Assembly (NCBI RefSeq): GCF_903914075.1 | Contig: NZ_CAIWNQ010000006.1 | Coordinates: 1-64,000 of the forward strand | Direction of reading: 5' to 3' | Source: Ruegeria sp. THAF57 | GTDB lineage: Bacteria > Pseudomonadota > Alphaproteobacteria > Rhodobacterales > Rhodobacteraceae | DNA: 64,000 nucleotides | Part shown: positions 1 through 15,654 of the stretch, one piece after another | Layout of the letters: each line of letters opens with the position of its first letter | Numbering within the stretch: position 1 is the first letter of the stretch | Translations under genes and position numbers: made by a program | Notes under the pieces: generated by a model | The model's database searches: none | The model's input: the letters and a program-made list of their open reading frames with translations, nothing else | Told to the model about the DNA's origin: nothing

Positions 1-151
<151 letters not shown>

Positions 152-159
152 GCACCGTC

Positions 160-2277
160 TTATGCGTATTTCGCCTGAATCTCGTCCGAGATGTTCTGCG
201 GAACCGGATCGTAGTGGTCGAACTGCATGGTGAACTGGGCACGGCCCGACGACATCGAACGCAGGGTGTTGATGTAGCCGAACATGTTCGCCAGCGGAAC
301 GAACGCGTCGATCGCGATTGCGTTGCCGCGCGGTTCCTGACCAGACACCTGGCCACGACGCGAGGTCAGGTCGCCGATGATACCGCCGGTGTATTCTTCC
401 GGGGTGATCACTTCGACCTTCATGATCGGTTCCAGCAGTTTCGCGCCAGCTTTGCGCATGCCTTCACGCATACACATACGGGCCGCGATTTCGAACGCCA
501 GAACGCTCGAGTCAACGTCGTGGAACTTACCGTCCAGCAGAGCAACCTTGAAGTCGATCACGGGGAAGCCAGCCAGCGGGCCGCTATCCATGACCGAGTT
601 GATGCCTTTTTCAACGCCCGGAATGTATTCCTTCGGAACGGCACCACCAACAATGCGGGACTCGAACGAATAACCTTCGCCTGGCTCGGTCGGCTGGATC
701 TCCAGCTTGACCTCACCGAACTGACCCGAACCACCCGACTGTTTCTTGTGGGTGTAGGTGTGTTCGACCGGCATCGAGATGGTTTCGCGATAGGCCACCT
801 GAGGTGCACCAATGTTCGCTTCAACCTTGAACTCGCGCTTCAGACGGTCAACCAGGATGTCCAGGTGAAGTTCGCCCATGCCCTTCATGATGGTCTGACC
901 CGATTCCAGATCAGTTTCCACACGGAAGGACGGGTCTTCGGCGGCCAGACGGGCCAGACCCTGAGACATCTTCTCCTGGTCGCCCTTGGTTTTGGGCTCG
1001 ACCGCGATTTCGATCACCGGATCGGGGAAGGTCATGGTTTCCAGAACCACCGGCTCTTTCGCATCGCACAGGGTGTCACCGGTGGTGGTGTCTTTCAGAC
1101 CCGCCAGCGCGATGATGTCGCCTGCAAACGCTTCTTCGATCTCTTCCCGGTTGTTCGAGTGCATCATCATCATACGACCGATGCGCTCTTTCTTACCTTT
1201 GGTCGAGTTCAGGATCGAGTCACCCTTGTTCATGGTGCCCGAGTAGATCCGGGTGAAGGTCAGCGAGCCAACGAAGGGGTCGTTCATGATTTTGAACGCC
1301 AGACCCGAGAACGCCATGTCGTCGTCTGCACGACGCGCGATGTTACGCTCTTCGTTTTCGTCGCCGGGGGCGAAGCCCATGTAATCAACAACGTCCAGCG
1401 GGCTGGGCAGATAGTCGATCACAGCGTTCAGCAGCGGCTGAACACCTTTGTTTTTGAACGCCGAACCACCCAGAACCGGAACAAACGCGATGTCCAGGGT
1501 CCCTTTACGCAGCAGGGCGCGCAGGGTCTCAACATCGGGCTCATTGCCTTCCAGGTATTCCATCATCGCGTCGTCGTCCATTTCGACGGCCGCTTCGATC
1601 ATCTTGCCGCGCCATTCGTCAGCCATGTCTTTCAGGCTGTCGCGGATCGGAGCTTTGATCCAGCTTGCGCCCAGATCTTCGCCCTGCCACAGCCACTCTT
1701 CCATGGTGACCAGGTCGATCAGGCCTTCCAGCTCGGACTCGGCGCCGATCGGAATACCAACCGGAACAGCGCGTGCGCCGGTGCGGTCTTCGATCATGCG
1801 AACGCAGTTGAAGAAGTCTGCGCCGATCTTGTCCATTTTGTTGACGAAAACCATACGCGGAACCTTGTAGCGGTCAGCCTGACGCCACACGGTTTCGGTC
1901 TGGGGCTCAACACCGGCGTTTGCGTCCAGAACGCAAACGGCACCGTCGAGAACCGCCAACGAGCGTTCAACTTCGATAGTGAAGTCAACGTGGCCGGGGG
2001 TGTCGATGATGTTCAGGCGGTGCTTGGGGGTATCGGCGGTTTTACCGTCTTCGGTGCGCTCCCAGAAAGTGGTAGTCGCAGCCGAAGTGATGGTGATGCC
2101 GCGTTCCTGCTCCTGCTCCATCCAGTCCATGGTGGCTGCACCATCGTGCACCTCACCGATGTTGTGGGATTTACCAGTGTAATACAGGATACGCTCCGAG
2201 CAGGTGGTCTTACCTGCGTCGATGTGCGCCATGATACCGAAGTTACGGTATAGTTCGAGCGGATATTCGCGTGCCAT
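160..2277 (-). CDS. fusA: Elongation factor G
   Basis: A 705-residue protein, the normal EF-G length, that drives ribosome translocation with GTP. The P-loop is AHIDAGKTT (residues 17-25), the switch I region contains EQERGITI, switch II is DTPGH and the base-specificity motif is NKMD. The domain IV sequence [15 protein letters not shown] and the C-terminal domain V are intact. It sits 18 bp after rpsG and before tuf in the usual rpsL-rpsG-fusA-tuf order. A second, degenerate EF-G-like gene lies at 33359-35287, and this copy is clearly the canonical one. Confidence 0.98.
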   Translation of the reverse strand: MAREYPLELYRNFGIMAHIDAGKTTCSERILYYTGKSHNIGEVHDGAATMDWMEQEQERGITITSAATTTFWERTEDGKTADTPKHRLNIIDTPGHVDFTIEVERSLAVLDGAVCVLDANAGVEPQTETVWRQADRYKVPRMVFVNKMDKIGADFFNCVRMIEDRTGARAVPVGIPIGAESELEGLIDLVTMEEWLWQGEDLGASWIKAPIRDSLKDMADEWRGKMIEAAVEMDDDAMMEYLEGNEPDVETLRALLRKGTLDIAFVPVLGGSAFKNKGVQPLLNAVIDYLPSPLDVVDYMGFAPGDENEERNIARRADDDMAFSGLAFKIMNDPFVGSLTFTRIYSGTMNKGDSILNSTKGKKERIGRMMMMHSNNREEIEEAFAGDIIALAGLKDTTTGDTLCDAKEPVVLETMTFPDPVIEIAVEPKTKGDQEKMSQGLARLAAEDPSFRVETDLESGQTIMKGMGELHLDILVDRLKREFKVEANIGAPQVAYRETISMPVEHTYTHKKQSGGSGQFGEVKLEIQPTEPGEGYSFESRIVGGAVPKEYIPGVEKGINSVMDSGPLAGFPVIDFKVALLDGKFHDVDSSVLAFEIAARMCMREGMRKAGAKLLEPIMKVEVITPEEYTGGIIGDLTSRRGQVSGQEPRGNAIAIDAFVPLANMFGYINTLRSMSSGRAQFTMQFDHYDPVPQNISDEIQAKYA

Positions 2278-2295
2278 TTTTGATAAGCCTCTGGA

Positions 2296-2781
<486 letters not shown>

Positions 2782-3153
2782 TTACTTGGGACGCTTCGCG
2801 CCGTATTTCGAACGACGTTGCTTACGATCTTTGACGCCCTGAGTATCCAGAACACCGCGAAGGATGTGGTAACGCACACCGGGAAGGTCTTTTACACGGC
2901 CGCCACGGATCAGAACAACCGAGTGTTCCTGCAGGTTGTGGCTTTCACCGGGGATGTACGAGATGACCTCGAACCCGTTGGTCAGGCGCACCTTGGCAAC
3001 CTTACGCATAGCCGAGTTCGGCTTTTTCGGTGTGGTGGTATACACACGTGTGCAGACGCCGCGTTTCTGCGGGCACTGCTCCAGGTGCATGGACTTCGAG
3101 CGTTTTACTTTGGGCTGCCGCGGTTTGCGGATCAGCTGTTGAATAGTTGGCAT
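2782..3153 (-). CDS. rpsL: 30S ribosomal protein S12
   Basis: A 123-residue S12, a decoding-centre protein of the 30S subunit. The chosen ATG at 3153 gives the conserved start [15 protein letters not shown]. The frame stays open upstream to 3243, but that extension is not part of the family. The loops TTPKKPNSA and [12 protein letters not shown] carry the lysines usual in streptomycin-sensitive strains, so no resistance substitution is seen. It is the first gene of the str operon, with a leader of about 220 nt from the promoter at 3381-3409. Confidence 0.98.
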   Translation of the reverse strand: MPTIQQLIRKPRQPKVKRSKSMHLEQCPQKRGVCTRVYTTTPKKPNSAMRKVAKVRLTNGFEVISYIPGESHNLQEHSVVLIRGGRVKDLPGVRYHILRGVLDTQGVKDRKQRRSKYGAKRPK

Positions 3154-3380
3154 TCCGGTTTCTTCCCCGTTTTGCAACACACATGACATGCACGCGCATT
3201 GCGTGCGGTTAAATTCGCTGCACTCATGCGTCCACAAGCGCAAAACCCGCGAGCGTTCCCATTCCGAGGTGAACGTCGCGGTTGGTTATCAGAGGGCGCG
3301 AACGGCAAAATTGTCCGGGCCTTGACCAGTTCATTACTGAAATCGGTTATGGGGCGGCCCCCGGTACCGAGATGACGCGC

Positions 3381-3409
3381 GTAATAGGGGGAGTCGGCCC
3401 AAGTGTCAA
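3381..3409 (-). promoter_or_regulatory. Sigma-70 promoter of the str operon (rpsL)
   Basis: On the minus strand a perfect -35 TTGACA (3404-3409) is followed after exactly 17 bp by TATTAC (3381-3386). Transcription would start near 3374, about 220 nt before the rpsL ATG. The rest of the 3154-3550 gap holds no convincing gene on either strand. Confidence 0.75.
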
Positions 3410-3550
3410 CAGCACACCTGATCTGGTGCCCTACCGACGGCTTCGCCTTGGATTATCGTAGTTTGCCCAGCACTTCCAGCACATCAGGCGTTGCGGGTTT
3501 CGGGTCGTGTGGGCATAGTCCCCGGCAACGCCCCGCCTCATGGATGAAAC

Positions 3551-4357
3551 ATGCAAGTTATCGGTCTGTGCCGCTTTTCTTACCCTGCTTATGGCGGCTT
3601 TCAGATCGAACATGATACGATCGAAGAGCGCCGCGCCTATCTCTATAACCCCGCTCGCCTGGAAGAGCGGTTTCGCCTGTTCGAAACAACCACCCTGCCC
3701 TGTTTCAAAGAACAGACCGACGAGGATTTTCAACTGCTGGTCGTGATAGGTGATTGCCTGCCCAAGCCCGCCTTTGACCGGCTGCACGATCTGACGGCGG
3801 GCATGAAACAAATCAGGATCATCGCCCGAGAGCCCAAGCGACAGCGCCTCGTCATGAAAGAGGTTCTGAACGCCGCACGTGAAAACCCCGATGCGCCTTG
3901 TCTGCAATTCCGTCATGACGACGACGATGCAGTATCCGTTGATTTCGTCGAACGGCTGCGAATTGCCCTGCAGGACGGCAAAGGGCTGATCGAAAAAAAT
4001 AAAACTGTCGCAATCGACTACAACAACGGATTTCTTGCACGGTTCGGTCCCAATGGGATTTTGGCAGCGCCGAAGTTTCAGCCTTTGCTCGGTGTGGGTT
4101 TGGGCATGTATGTGCGCGGCAGGTGTGACCTGACGATCATGAATTTCTCTCATTACCGGATGGGGAATTTCATGCCGGTGATCAGCTATCCTGATGCGCC
4201 AATGTGGGTACGCACACTGAACCAGTTCAACGACTCTCCCCACGCCCGCAAAAACAGCGCCGAGTTACTGCCCCTTACCCCGGAACAGGAAGGCGAGTTT
4301 ATCGCGCGTTTCGCGATTGAACAGGACGCTGTCCGGCGCGTTCACGGAACAGCGTGA
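3551..4357 (+). CDS. Putative rhamnosyltransferase-like glycosyltransferase
   Basis: A 268-residue protein resembling the putative rhamnosyltransferase family (PF11316). The centre contains RHDDDDAV, an acidic run that fits the DxD-type nucleotide-sugar and metal site of GT-A enzymes. The N-terminus MQVIGLCRFSYPAYGGFQ and the segment ERFRLFETTTLPCFKEQTD are typical of the family as found in roseobacters. There is no signal peptide or membrane segment, so it is cytosolic. Substrate and product are unknown; cell-surface polysaccharide is a guess. Its 3' end overlaps the convergent DMT exporter by 59 bp. It is one of the genes separating rpoC from the str operon. Confidence 0.7.
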   Translation: MQVIGLCRFSYPAYGGFQIEHDTIEERRAYLYNPARLEERFRLFETTTLPCFKEQTDEDFQLLVVIGDCLPKPAFDRLHDLTAGMKQIRIIAREPKRQRLVMKEVLNAARENPDAPCLQFRHDDDDAVSVDFVERLRIALQDGKGLIEKNKTVAIDYNNGFLARFGPNGILAAPKFQPLLGVGLGMYVRGRCDLTIMNFSHYRMGNFMPVISYPDAPMWVRTLNQFNDSPHARKNSAELLPLTPEQEGEFIARFAIEQDAVRRVHGTA

Positions 4358-5186
4358 ACAGACCCGCGCCAACGACAAGCACTGCGCCCAGCATTGTAAT
4401 TGCGTCCGGCCAGTCACCGAACACCACCCAACCCAGCCCCAGTGCCCAGATCAGGCTGGAATAGCGGAAAGGTGCGACAAAACCCACATCCCCTTCGCGC
4501 ATCACCATAACGCTGAACAGGTATCCCATCAGAACAAACACGGCGGCGGAGGCGACCAATATACCCGCGTCGGTCGGCACGGGCTGCCATCCCGTTACAA
4601 ACGTGGCGACACTTGCAGCCAACGTAATCGTCACAGTCGTTGCGAGTGTCACAACAAGCGAAGGCACACGGCTGGACATACGTCGTGTGATCAAGTCCCG
4701 TGCAGTCACCGAAGCCACCGCAATCAGCGCATAAATTGAGAAAACACTAAAACCCTCGGGGCCGGGCCGCACGATCAACAACATGCCGACAAAGCCCATC
4801 CCGATCGCAGCGACCCGTCGCCAACCGATATATTCGCGGAAAAACAGCGCAGCCCCCAGCGTTACGGTCAACGGCAAGGCCTGCAGGACAGCCGTCACAT
4901 TCGCCAGCGGCATATGCAAAAGCGCTGTCAAAAAGAAGAACGTGGCCGACAACTCGGCCAGACAGCGCGCGGCGACAAGCCATTTGTCTTGGCGCGGAAA
5001 ATTCAGATGAAGCGCACCAAAATGGCGAACCAGCAGGAAAACAAGAACCGTCGCCAGAACACCCCGCATTGCCACCATCTGAAACAAAGGAATCTCGGCC
5101 CCTGCAACCTTTACCAAGGTATCGTTGATGGTAAACGCAGCCATGCTGCCCATCATCAACAGGGCGCCTTTCATGTTTGGGGTCAT
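4299..5186 (-). CDS. DMT-family (EamA) transporter
   Basis: A 295-residue inner-membrane protein with about ten hydrophobic segments, arranged as two EamA repeats. The first begins MKGALLMMGSMAAFTINDTL and the second near IYALIAVASVTARDLI, with the WRRVAAIGMGFVGMLLIV block usual in the family. DMT proteins export small metabolites such as amino acids; the substrate here cannot be read from sequence. The first ATG (5186) is used, and a second ATG four codons in is possible. The 3' end overlaps the convergent glycosyltransferase gene by 59 bp. Confidence 0.85.
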   Translation of the reverse strand: MTPNMKGALLMMGSMAAFTINDTLVKVAGAEIPLFQMVAMRGVLATVLVFLLVRHFGALHLNFPRQDKWLVAARCLAELSATFFFLTALLHMPLANVTAVLQALPLTVTLGAALFFREYIGWRRVAAIGMGFVGMLLIVRPGPEGFSVFSIYALIAVASVTARDLITRRMSSRVPSLVVTLATTVTITLAASVATFVTGWQPVPTDAGILVASAAVFVLMGYLFSVMVMREGDVGFVAPFRYSSLIWALGLGWVVFGDWPDAITMLGAVLVVGAGLFTLFRERAGQRPVQSRNAR

Positions 5187-5547
5187 TGAAACAAAACTCG
5201 AGTATCGTCCCGCACATTCGCGCGGACGAAGTATGACAAGTCAATACTTGGCCTCGAACCACAAGATTGACATTTTTTCTAAGGTACTGAAATTAAAAAA
5301 TTTTTTTTTTGATACTACTATTTTTGCCGAGATTATTTTCGAGAAAGACCCTCAAGGTTTCAGGCAATAACCGCATCGCCACCAATCCATAGCGTATCGG
5401 CAAAAGGTGCGTTTAATGTAGTCGCGCTCGACTTTCTGGTCTTAACCCTCAGCGCTTGGCACCCATCATCCGGCGAAGGCGACGGCCTTGCCCAAAAGAA
5501 AAGGCCCCGCGTTTTCGCAGGGCCTGTTCTTTGTTCTGAAGGTTCTC
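5187..5547. other. AT-rich spacer between DMT gene and rpoC
   Basis: No gene is supported in this 361-bp gap. Bases 5287-5340 contain A6 followed by T10 and further T-runs, a strong contrast with the GC-rich flanks. It could be a bent promoter/UP region for the DMT gene. The rpoC terminator occupies its right end. Confidence 0.5.
5494..5525 (-). terminator. Intrinsic terminator of the rpoBC operon
   Basis: On the minus strand the hairpin AGGCCCTGCG-AAAA-CGCGGGGCCT (10 bp, one G-U) is followed directly by TTTCTTTT. It lies 22 bp after the rpoC stop. Confidence 0.85.
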
Positions 5548-8500
5548 TTATTCGCGGCTTTCCGGGGTGTCGACCACCACGTCCAGCTCATCACCAACCA
5601 TGTCGTCGTCAATGACCGGAGCGGCCAGGGCAGCGGCGGCTTCGGCCTCTTCCCGGCGGGCTTCGATCACCACGTTGTCACGCGATTGCGCAACCTGACG
5701 CACGGCCTGTGTCGCACCACCGGTACCGGCGGGGATCAGGCGGCCGACGATGACGTTCTCTTTTAGGCCAACCAGCTTGTCTTTCTTGCCTTGTACCGAC
5801 GCTTCGGTCAGCACACGGGTGGTTTCCTGGAACGACGCCGCCGAGATGAACGAACGCGTCTGCAACGAGGCTTTGGTAATCCCCAGAAGGATCGGCTCGC
5901 CCTGTGCCGGACGACCACCGCGGGCGATGGTCTTTTCGTTGGCTGCGTCGAACTCTTGCTTGTCGACATGCTCGCCTTTCAGCAGGGTGGTGTCGCCTGA
6001 ATCCAGGATCTCCCACTTCTGCAGCATCTGGCGCACGATGACCTCGATGTGCTTGTCGTTGATCTTCACGCCCTGCAGACGATAGACGTCCTGCACCTCG
6101 TCGATCATGTAATCCGCCAGCGCTTCGACACCCATGATGGACAGGATGTCATGCGGAGCCGGATTACCGTCCATCAGGTATTCACCCTTCTGGATGAAGT
6201 CCCCTTCGGCGACCGGGATGTGCTTGCCCTTGGGAACCATGTATTCGATGGTCTCCATGGACTCGTCAGCCGGTTCGATGCTGATGCGGCGCTTGTTCTT
6301 GTAGTCGCGACCAAAGCGCACGTAACCATCGGCTTCTGCGATGATCGCGTGATCTTTCGGACGGCGGGCTTCGAACAGTTCGGCCACACGCGGCAGACCA
6401 CCGGTGATGTCCTTGGTCTTGGCACCTTCACGCGGGATACGCGCAACAACGTCACCGGCTTCGATGGTCTGACCATCTTCAACCGACAGGATCGCATCCA
6501 CCGACATCGGATAGTGAACCGGATTGCCCGCATCGTTGCGGACCGGCTCGCCATCTTCACCGACCAGAATGATCTCAGGCTTCAGGTCGCTGCCTTTGGG
6601 GGCGGCGCGCCAGTCGATCACGATCTTCTGGGTCATGCCGGTTGCTTCGTCGGTCTCGTCACGGACAGCAAGGCCCGAAACAAGGTCAACGTATTTCGCA
6701 GTACCGGCTTTCTCGGCGATGATCGGCAGGGTGTAGGGATCCCACTCGAACAGCTTGTCGCCACGGGCAACGGTTGCGCCATCTTTGACGAACAGCTTGG
6801 AACCGTAGCCCAGCTTGAAGCTGGCACGCTCTTCGCCGTGTTCGTCGTTGATCACCAGCTTCATGTTCCGGCCCATGACCAGGCTTTCGCCTGCGGCATT
6901 GACCAGAATCTGCGGGTTCTCGAACGCGACAACGCCTTCCTGGTTGGCTTCCTGGAACGACTGCTGACCACCTTGCGCAACACCACCGATGTGGAAGGTC
7001 CGCATGGTCAGCTGTGTACCGGGTTCACCGATTGACTGCGCGGCGATGATGCCGACAGCTTCACCTGTGTTCACCATGGTCCCGCGTGCGAGGTCACGAC
7101 CGTAGCAGGTTGCACAGACGCCTTCCTCGGACTCACAGGTCAGAGGCGAGCGGATGCGCATTGAGGCAACGCCGGCTTCATCAATGGTGTCAGCCATACG
7201 TTCGTCGATCAACTGACCGGCTGCGACGATTACCTCATCGGTGCCCGGACGCAGAACATCGTCAGCCGCCACACGGCCCAGCACACGTTCGGCCAACGAG
7301 GCGACAACCTCACCGTCGTTCACGGCGGCTTCGGCAGTGATCGCACGCTCGGTGCCACAGTCGATCTCACGAACGATACAGTCTTGCGCCACGTCCACCA
7401 GACGACGGGTCAGGTAACCCGAGTTCGCCGTCTTCAGAGCGGTATCCGACAGACCCTTACGGGCACCGTGGGTCGAGTTGAAGTACTCGAGAACGGTCAG
7501 ACCTTCTTTAAAGTTCGAGATGATCGGCGTCTCGATGATGTCACCGTTCGGCTTGGCCATCAGGCCGCGCATACCGCCCAGCTGTTTCATCTGAGTGACC
7601 GAGCCACGCGCACCCGAGTGAGCCATCATGTAGACCGAGTTCGGTTCCTGTTCAGACCCGTCCTCTGCCCGATCCGAGGATGAGATCGTGCTCATCATCG
7701 CGTCGGTCACGCGGTCGTTACACTTCGACCAGGCATCGACGACTTTGTTGTACTTTTCGCCCTGAGTGATCAGGCCGTCCATGTACTGCTGTTCAAAGTC
7801 TTTCACCTGATCGCGGGTGTCATCGACAATGCCCCACTTGTCGCCCGGAATGACCATGTCGTCCTTACCGAACGAAATGCCCGCCTTGAAGGCTTCTTTG
7901 AAGCCCATCGACATGATCTGGTCACAGAAGATAACCGACTCTTTCTGACCGCAGTATCGGTAGACGGTGTCGATCACCTGCTGCACTTCTTTCTTCCGCA
8001 GCAGACGGTTGACCAGCTCGAACGGCGCTTTGTTGTTCATCGGCAGCAAGGCACCCAGACGCAGACGGCCCGGAGTGGTCTCGTAACGCTTCTGAACTTC
8101 GTTGCCTTCGTCGTCGATTTGCGTGATCCGCGCGGTGATCTTGGTGTGCAGATGCACCTCACCCGCGTCCAGCGCGTGCTGAACTTCTTCGATCGAACCA
8201 AAGACCTTGCCTTCACCCGGCATCCCTTCGCGTTCCAGGGTCACATAGTACAGACCCAGGATCATATCCTGCGACGGAACAATGATCGGTGCGCCGTTTG
8301 CAGGCGACAGAACGTTGTTCGTTGACATCATCAGAACACGGGCTTCCAACTGGGCCTCAAGGCTCAGAGGCACGTGAACCGCCATCTGGTCACCGTCAAA
8401 GTCGGCGTTAAAGGCCGAACAGACCAGCGGGTGCAGCTGGATGGCTTTGCCTTCGATCAGAACCGGTTCGAACGCCTGAATGCCAAGACGGTGCAGCGTA

Positions 8501-9789
8501 GGCGCACGGTTCAGCATGACAGGGTGTTCGCGGATCACCTCGTCGAGGATATCCCACACTTCGGGACGCTCTTTCTCGACCAGTTTCTTCGCCTGTTTCA
8601 CGGTCGAAGACAGACCCTTAGCTTCAAGGCGCGAGTAGATGAACGGCTTGAACAGTTCCAACGCCATCTTCTTGGGCAGACCACATTGGTGCAGCTTGAG
8701 TTCCGGACCGGTCACAATGACCGAACGGCCCGAGAAGTCGACGCGCTTACCCAGAAGGTTCTGACGGAAGCGACCCTGTTTACCTTTCAGCATGTCCGAC
8801 AGCGATTTCAGCGGACGCTTGTTGGCGCCGGTGATCACGCGGCCACGACGGCCGTTGTCGAACAGAGCGTCCACGGATTCCTGCAGCATCCGCTTTTCGT
8901 TGCGGACGATGATGTCAGGCGCGCGCAGCTCGATCAGACGCTTCAGACGGTTGTTCCGGTTGATGACGCGGCGATACAGATCGTTCAGATCCGAGGTCGC
9001 GAAACGGCCACCATCCAGCGGAACCAGCGGACGCAGTTCCGGTGGAATGACCGGGATCACGGTCATCACCATCCACTCCGGCCGGTTGCCCGACTCGAGG
9101 AAGGATTCGACAACTTTCAGACGCTTGATGATCTTCTTGGGCTTCAGTTCACCGGTGGCTTCGGCCAGATCAGCGCGCAGCTGCTCGGCTTCGGCTTCCA
9201 GATCGATCTGGGCCAGCATCTCACGGATGGCTTCGGCACCGATATTGGCGGTGAACGCGTCCATGCCATAGGCATCCTGCGCATCCATGTACTCTTCTTC
9301 GGTCAGCATCTGGCCGTAGGTCAGGTCGGTCAGACCGGGCTCGATGACGACGTAGTTTTCAAAGTACAGAACGCGTTCCAGATCGCGCAGCGTCATGTCC
9401 AGCATCAGACCGATGCGGGACGGCAGCGATTTCAGGAACCAGATATGCGCAACAGGCGCGGCCAGTTCGATGTGACCCATACGCTCGCGGCGGACTTTCT
9501 GCAGGGTGACTTCCACACCGCATTTCTCGCAGACAACGCCGCGATACTTCATCCGCTTATATTTGCCGCACAGACATTCGTAATCTTTGATCGGGCCAAA
9601 GATACGCGCGCAGAACAGACCGTCACGCTCGGGCTTGAACGTCCGGTAGTTGATGGTTTCGGGTTTCTTGATCTCGCCATAGGACCAAGACAGAATCCGC
9701 TCGGGCGACGCCAGCGAGACCTTGATCTCGTCAAAGACCTTCGGGGGCGTCAGCGGGTTGAACGGGTTGTTGGTGATTTCCTGGTTCAT
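5548..9789 (-). CDS. rpoC: RNA polymerase subunit beta'
   Basis: A 1413-residue beta' subunit, full length for alphaproteobacteria. It carries the catalytic [14 protein letters not shown] motif that binds Mg2+. The N-terminal zinc site is [11 protein letters not shown]...CEKCG and the second zinc site includes [15 protein letters not shown]. The bridge-helix/trigger-loop region ([19 protein letters not shown]) is intact. It follows rpoB by 50 bp and starts at ATG 9789 behind a GAGGT ribosome site. The operon ends at the terminator at 5494-5525. Confidence 0.99.
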   Translation of the reverse strand: MNQEITNNPFNPLTPPKVFDEIKVSLASPERILSWSYGEIKKPETINYRTFKPERDGLFCARIFGPIKDYECLCGKYKRMKYRGVVCEKCGVEVTLQKVRRERMGHIELAAPVAHIWFLKSLPSRIGLMLDMTLRDLERVLYFENYVVIEPGLTDLTYGQMLTEEEYMDAQDAYGMDAFTANIGAEAIREMLAQIDLEAEAEQLRADLAEATGELKPKKIIKRLKVVESFLESGNRPEWMVMTVIPVIPPELRPLVPLDGGRFATSDLNDLYRRVINRNNRLKRLIELRAPDIIVRNEKRMLQESVDALFDNGRRGRVITGANKRPLKSLSDMLKGKQGRFRQNLLGKRVDFSGRSVIVTGPELKLHQCGLPKKMALELFKPFIYSRLEAKGLSSTVKQAKKLVEKERPEVWDILDEVIREHPVMLNRAPTLHRLGIQAFEPVLIEGKAIQLHPLVCSAFNADFDGDQMAVHVPLSLEAQLEARVLMMSTNNVLSPANGAPIIVPSQDMILGLYYVTLEREGMPGEGKVFGSIEEVQHALDAGEVHLHTKITARITQIDDEGNEVQKRYETTPGRLRLGALLPMNNKAPFELVNRLLRKKEVQQVIDTVYRYCGQKESVIFCDQIMSMGFKEAFKAGISFGKDDMVIPGDKWGIVDDTRDQVKDFEQQYMDGLITQGEKYNKVVDAWSKCNDRVTDAMMSTISSSDRAEDGSEQEPNSVYMMAHSGARGSVTQMKQLGGMRGLMAKPNGDIIETPIISNFKEGLTVLEYFNSTHGARKGLSDTALKTANSGYLTRRLVDVAQDCIVREIDCGTERAITAEAAVNDGEVVASLAERVLGRVAADDVLRPGTDEVIVAAGQLIDERMADTIDEAGVASMRIRSPLTCESEEGVCATCYGRDLARGTMVNTGEAVGIIAAQSIGEPGTQLTMRTFHIGGVAQGGQQSFQEANQEGVVAFENPQILVNAAGESLVMGRNMKLVINDEHGEERASFKLGYGSKLFVKDGATVARGDKLFEWDPYTLPIIAEKAGTAKYVDLVSGLAVRDETDEATGMTQKIVIDWRAAPKGSDLKPEIILVGEDGEPVRNDAGNPVHYPMSVDAILSVEDGQTIEAGDVVARIPREGAKTKDITGGLPRVAELFEARRPKDHAIIAEADGYVRFGRDYKNKRRISIEPADESMETIEYMVPKGKHIPVAEGDFIQKGEYLMDGNPAPHDILSIMGVEALADYMIDEVQDVYRLQGVKINDKHIEVIVRQMLQKWEILDSGDTTLLKGEHVDKQEFDAANEKTIARGGRPAQGEPILLGITKASLQTRSFISAASFQETTRVLTEASVQGKKDKLVGLKENVIVGRLIPAGTGGATQAVRQVAQSRDNVVIEARREEAEAAAALAAPVIDDDMVGDELDVVVDTPESRE

Positions 9790-9839
9790 TTGTTACCTCA
9801 AATCTTGCGGAAGGGGGGACGGGAGAAAGGGCAGCGCCC

Positions 9840-13976
<4,137 letters not shown>

Positions 13977-14110
13977 GTCAGATGTCACCTTTCGATGTTC
14001 TCAGCGGGCAAAGACACCGTCGGGCCCCGGCATCTTGCACATTCGAGACGACACGTCCGGATCAATTCATGGCCACCGTCCCGAAGGCAGCCTCCCGATC
14101 CAAGAACCGC

Positions 14111-14186
14111 GTCTTAGAAAACGCCCCAAAGTTGAGGCCCTTTCTAAGACAGGTTCGGCTGGACCCGGATTTCTCCGGACCCAGCC
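14111..14186 (-). promoter_or_regulatory. Paired hairpins in the rplL-rpoB spacer
   Basis: Two inverted repeats follow rplL. The first (14157-14186) is a GGCTGG/CCAGCC stem whose inner arm CCGGA/TCCGG closes on TTTC. The second is a perfect 10-bp repeat, GTCTTAGAAA (14111-14120) with TTTCTAAGAC (14141-14150), with a 20-nt loop. Neither is followed by a U-tract. By analogy with the E. coli rplL-rpoB spacer they could be an RNase III site or a partial attenuator; this is inference. Confidence 0.5.
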
Positions 14187-14224
14187 AAATTTCCGACGCA
14201 TCAGCGATGCGCCATTGGACTGAC

Positions 14225-14602
14225 TTAGGCCAGTTCGACCTCGGCGCCAGCTGCTTCCAGCTTGCCTTTGATCTCTTCGGCTTCTGCTTTGTCCACGCCT
14301 TCTTTGATCTTGCCGCCAGCTTCGACCAGCTCTTTGGCTTCTTTCAGGCCCAGACCGGTGATGCCGCGAACTTCTTTGATCACGTTGATTTTCGAAGCGC
14401 CGGCGTTCTTCAGAACGACGTCGAATTCGGTTTTTTCCTCAGCAGCTGCACCGCCGGCGTCGCCAGCTGCACCTGCGACCATTACGGCGCCGCCAGCTGC
14501 GGGCTCGATGCCGTACTCGTCTTTGAGGATGGTTTTCAGTTCTTGTGCTTCCAGCAGGGTCAGACCCACGATGCTTTCTGCCAGTGCTTTCAGATCAGCC
14601 AT
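14225..14602 (-). CDS. rplL: 50S ribosomal protein L7/L12
   Basis: A 125-residue L7/L12, the stalk protein that recruits translational GTPases. The N-terminal dimerisation domain ([20 protein letters not shown]) is joined by an Ala/Gly-rich hinge to the C-terminal domain containing [20 protein letters not shown]. It is 80 bp after rplJ, whose product it binds in several copies. Confidence 0.98.
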   Translation of the reverse strand: MADLKALAESIVGLTLLEAQELKTILKDEYGIEPAAGGAVMVAGAAGDAGGAAAEEKTEFDVVLKNAGASKINVIKEVRGITGLGLKEAKELVEAGGKIKEGVDKAEAEEIKGKLEAAGAEVELA

Positions 14603-14682
14603 TGTATTAGCTCTTTCCGTTTTACAGTGTGTGTTCCAACGTCAGGGTATTCACCCCACGCAGATCATTCAGTGCCAACCGC

Positions 14683-15201
14683 TTACGCAGCTTCCGCCTT
14701 CTCTTCGATGGTGGAAAGGATGCTTGCGATGTTGCTTGCAGGTGCGCCAATTGCACCGGCGATGTTCGAAGCAGGCGCGCCAAGCATACCAGCGATCGTA
14801 GCAATAAGCTCTTCACGCGACGGCATTTTCGACACGGCTGTAACACCAGCCCGGTCCAGAGCGTTCTCGCCCATTGCACCGCCAAGAATTTCGAACTTTT
14901 GGTTCTCTTTGGCGAAGTCCTCGGCCACCTTGGCTGCTGCCACGGGGTCTTCGGAATAGGTCAGAACGGTCATACCCGTCAGCAGGTCACCAATGCTTTC
15001 ACATGGCTTTCCGTCGAGGGCGATTTTGGCAAGCCTGTTCTTGGCAACACGCACGGCACCACCCGCGTCACGAGCACGTGCGCGAAGGTCCTGCATCTCG
15101 GCAACTGTCAGACCGGCGTAATGGGCTACCACTACGACGCCAGAGCTTTCGAAGATTTGGCCGAGTTCCTCGACCACTTTCTCTTTCTGGGCTCTATCCA
15201 C
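14683..15201 (-). CDS. rplJ: 50S ribosomal protein L10
   Basis: A 172-residue L10, the stalk base that anchors L7/L12. The GTG at 15201 is chosen because GGAG lies 6 nt upstream and the protein then starts [20 protein letters not shown], the family start. An in-frame upstream extension to 15228 lacks a ribosome site. L10 is expected to regulate its own mRNA through the leader at 15202-15434. The C-terminus is rich in Ala and hydrophobic residues and holds the L7/L12-binding helix. Confidence 0.97.
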   Translation of the reverse strand: MDRAQKEKVVEELGQIFESSGVVVVAHYAGLTVAEMQDLRARARDAGGAVRVAKNRLAKIALDGKPCESIGDLLTGMTVLTYSEDPVAAAKVAEDFAKENQKFEILGGAMGENALDRAGVTAVSKMPSREELIATIAGMLGAPASNIAGAIGAPASNIASILSTIEEKAEAA

Positions 15202-15434
15202 AGTTCTCTCCAAGTTTGGGGCGATCACTCACCCCGGCTCATATTTGCCGCGGCATACGCCCCGGCGTTCAGGTCCGTTGTTACGGGATTGGCCAAAACT
15301 CGCCCGAGGATCGCGACCCTCAGAATTCTTTGGTCTTACCCGTCTCAGGCAGGAGATTAAGGGGCCGAATGGCACCACCCACCGTCTTGGACGAAACGAA
15401 ATAAAGCGCACGACGAATCGCACGCTTTACTCCG
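15202..15434 (-). promoter_or_regulatory. rplJ leader (L10 autoregulatory RNA candidate)
   Basis: This is the stretch of about 233 nt between the predicted start site and the rplJ GTG. Its middle (15335-15361, minus strand) holds a block with the core CTGCCTGAGACGGGTAAG, which I recall as recurring before rplJ in alphaproteobacteria. L10-L7/L12 binding to such leaders controls translation. The function is assigned by position and recall, not by a covariance search. Confidence 0.5.
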
Positions 15435-15440
15435 CAAGTC

Positions 15441-15469
15441 TTATTAGGGCAGTTGGTTGGGGTTTCCAA
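15441..15469 (-). promoter_or_regulatory. Sigma-70 promoter of rplJL-rpoBC
   Basis: On the minus strand TTGGAA (15464-15469) and TAATAA (15441-15446) are separated by exactly 17 bp. Transcription would start near 15434. The remaining 15470-15654 spacer shows no gene. Confidence 0.6.
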
Positions 15470-15654
15470 GGGGTAAATTGCGAATTTGGCCACGCCATTT
15501 TGCACCCCAGTTCGAACCCACCAGAACCTACCCAACTGTGCGGATTTCATAGGGTTTTCCGCCAACCGGCCTCAAAACGGAATTCTTGCCGTTGACACGC
15601 AAATCCCGCTGCGTTCCAGTCCGATGAAAGGTACATCACCAAGGACATGGCCCG

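Noticed and set aside
3154..3243. N-terminal extension of rpsL by 30 codons
   Set aside because: Not part of S12, and the ATG at 3153 gives the conserved N-terminus.
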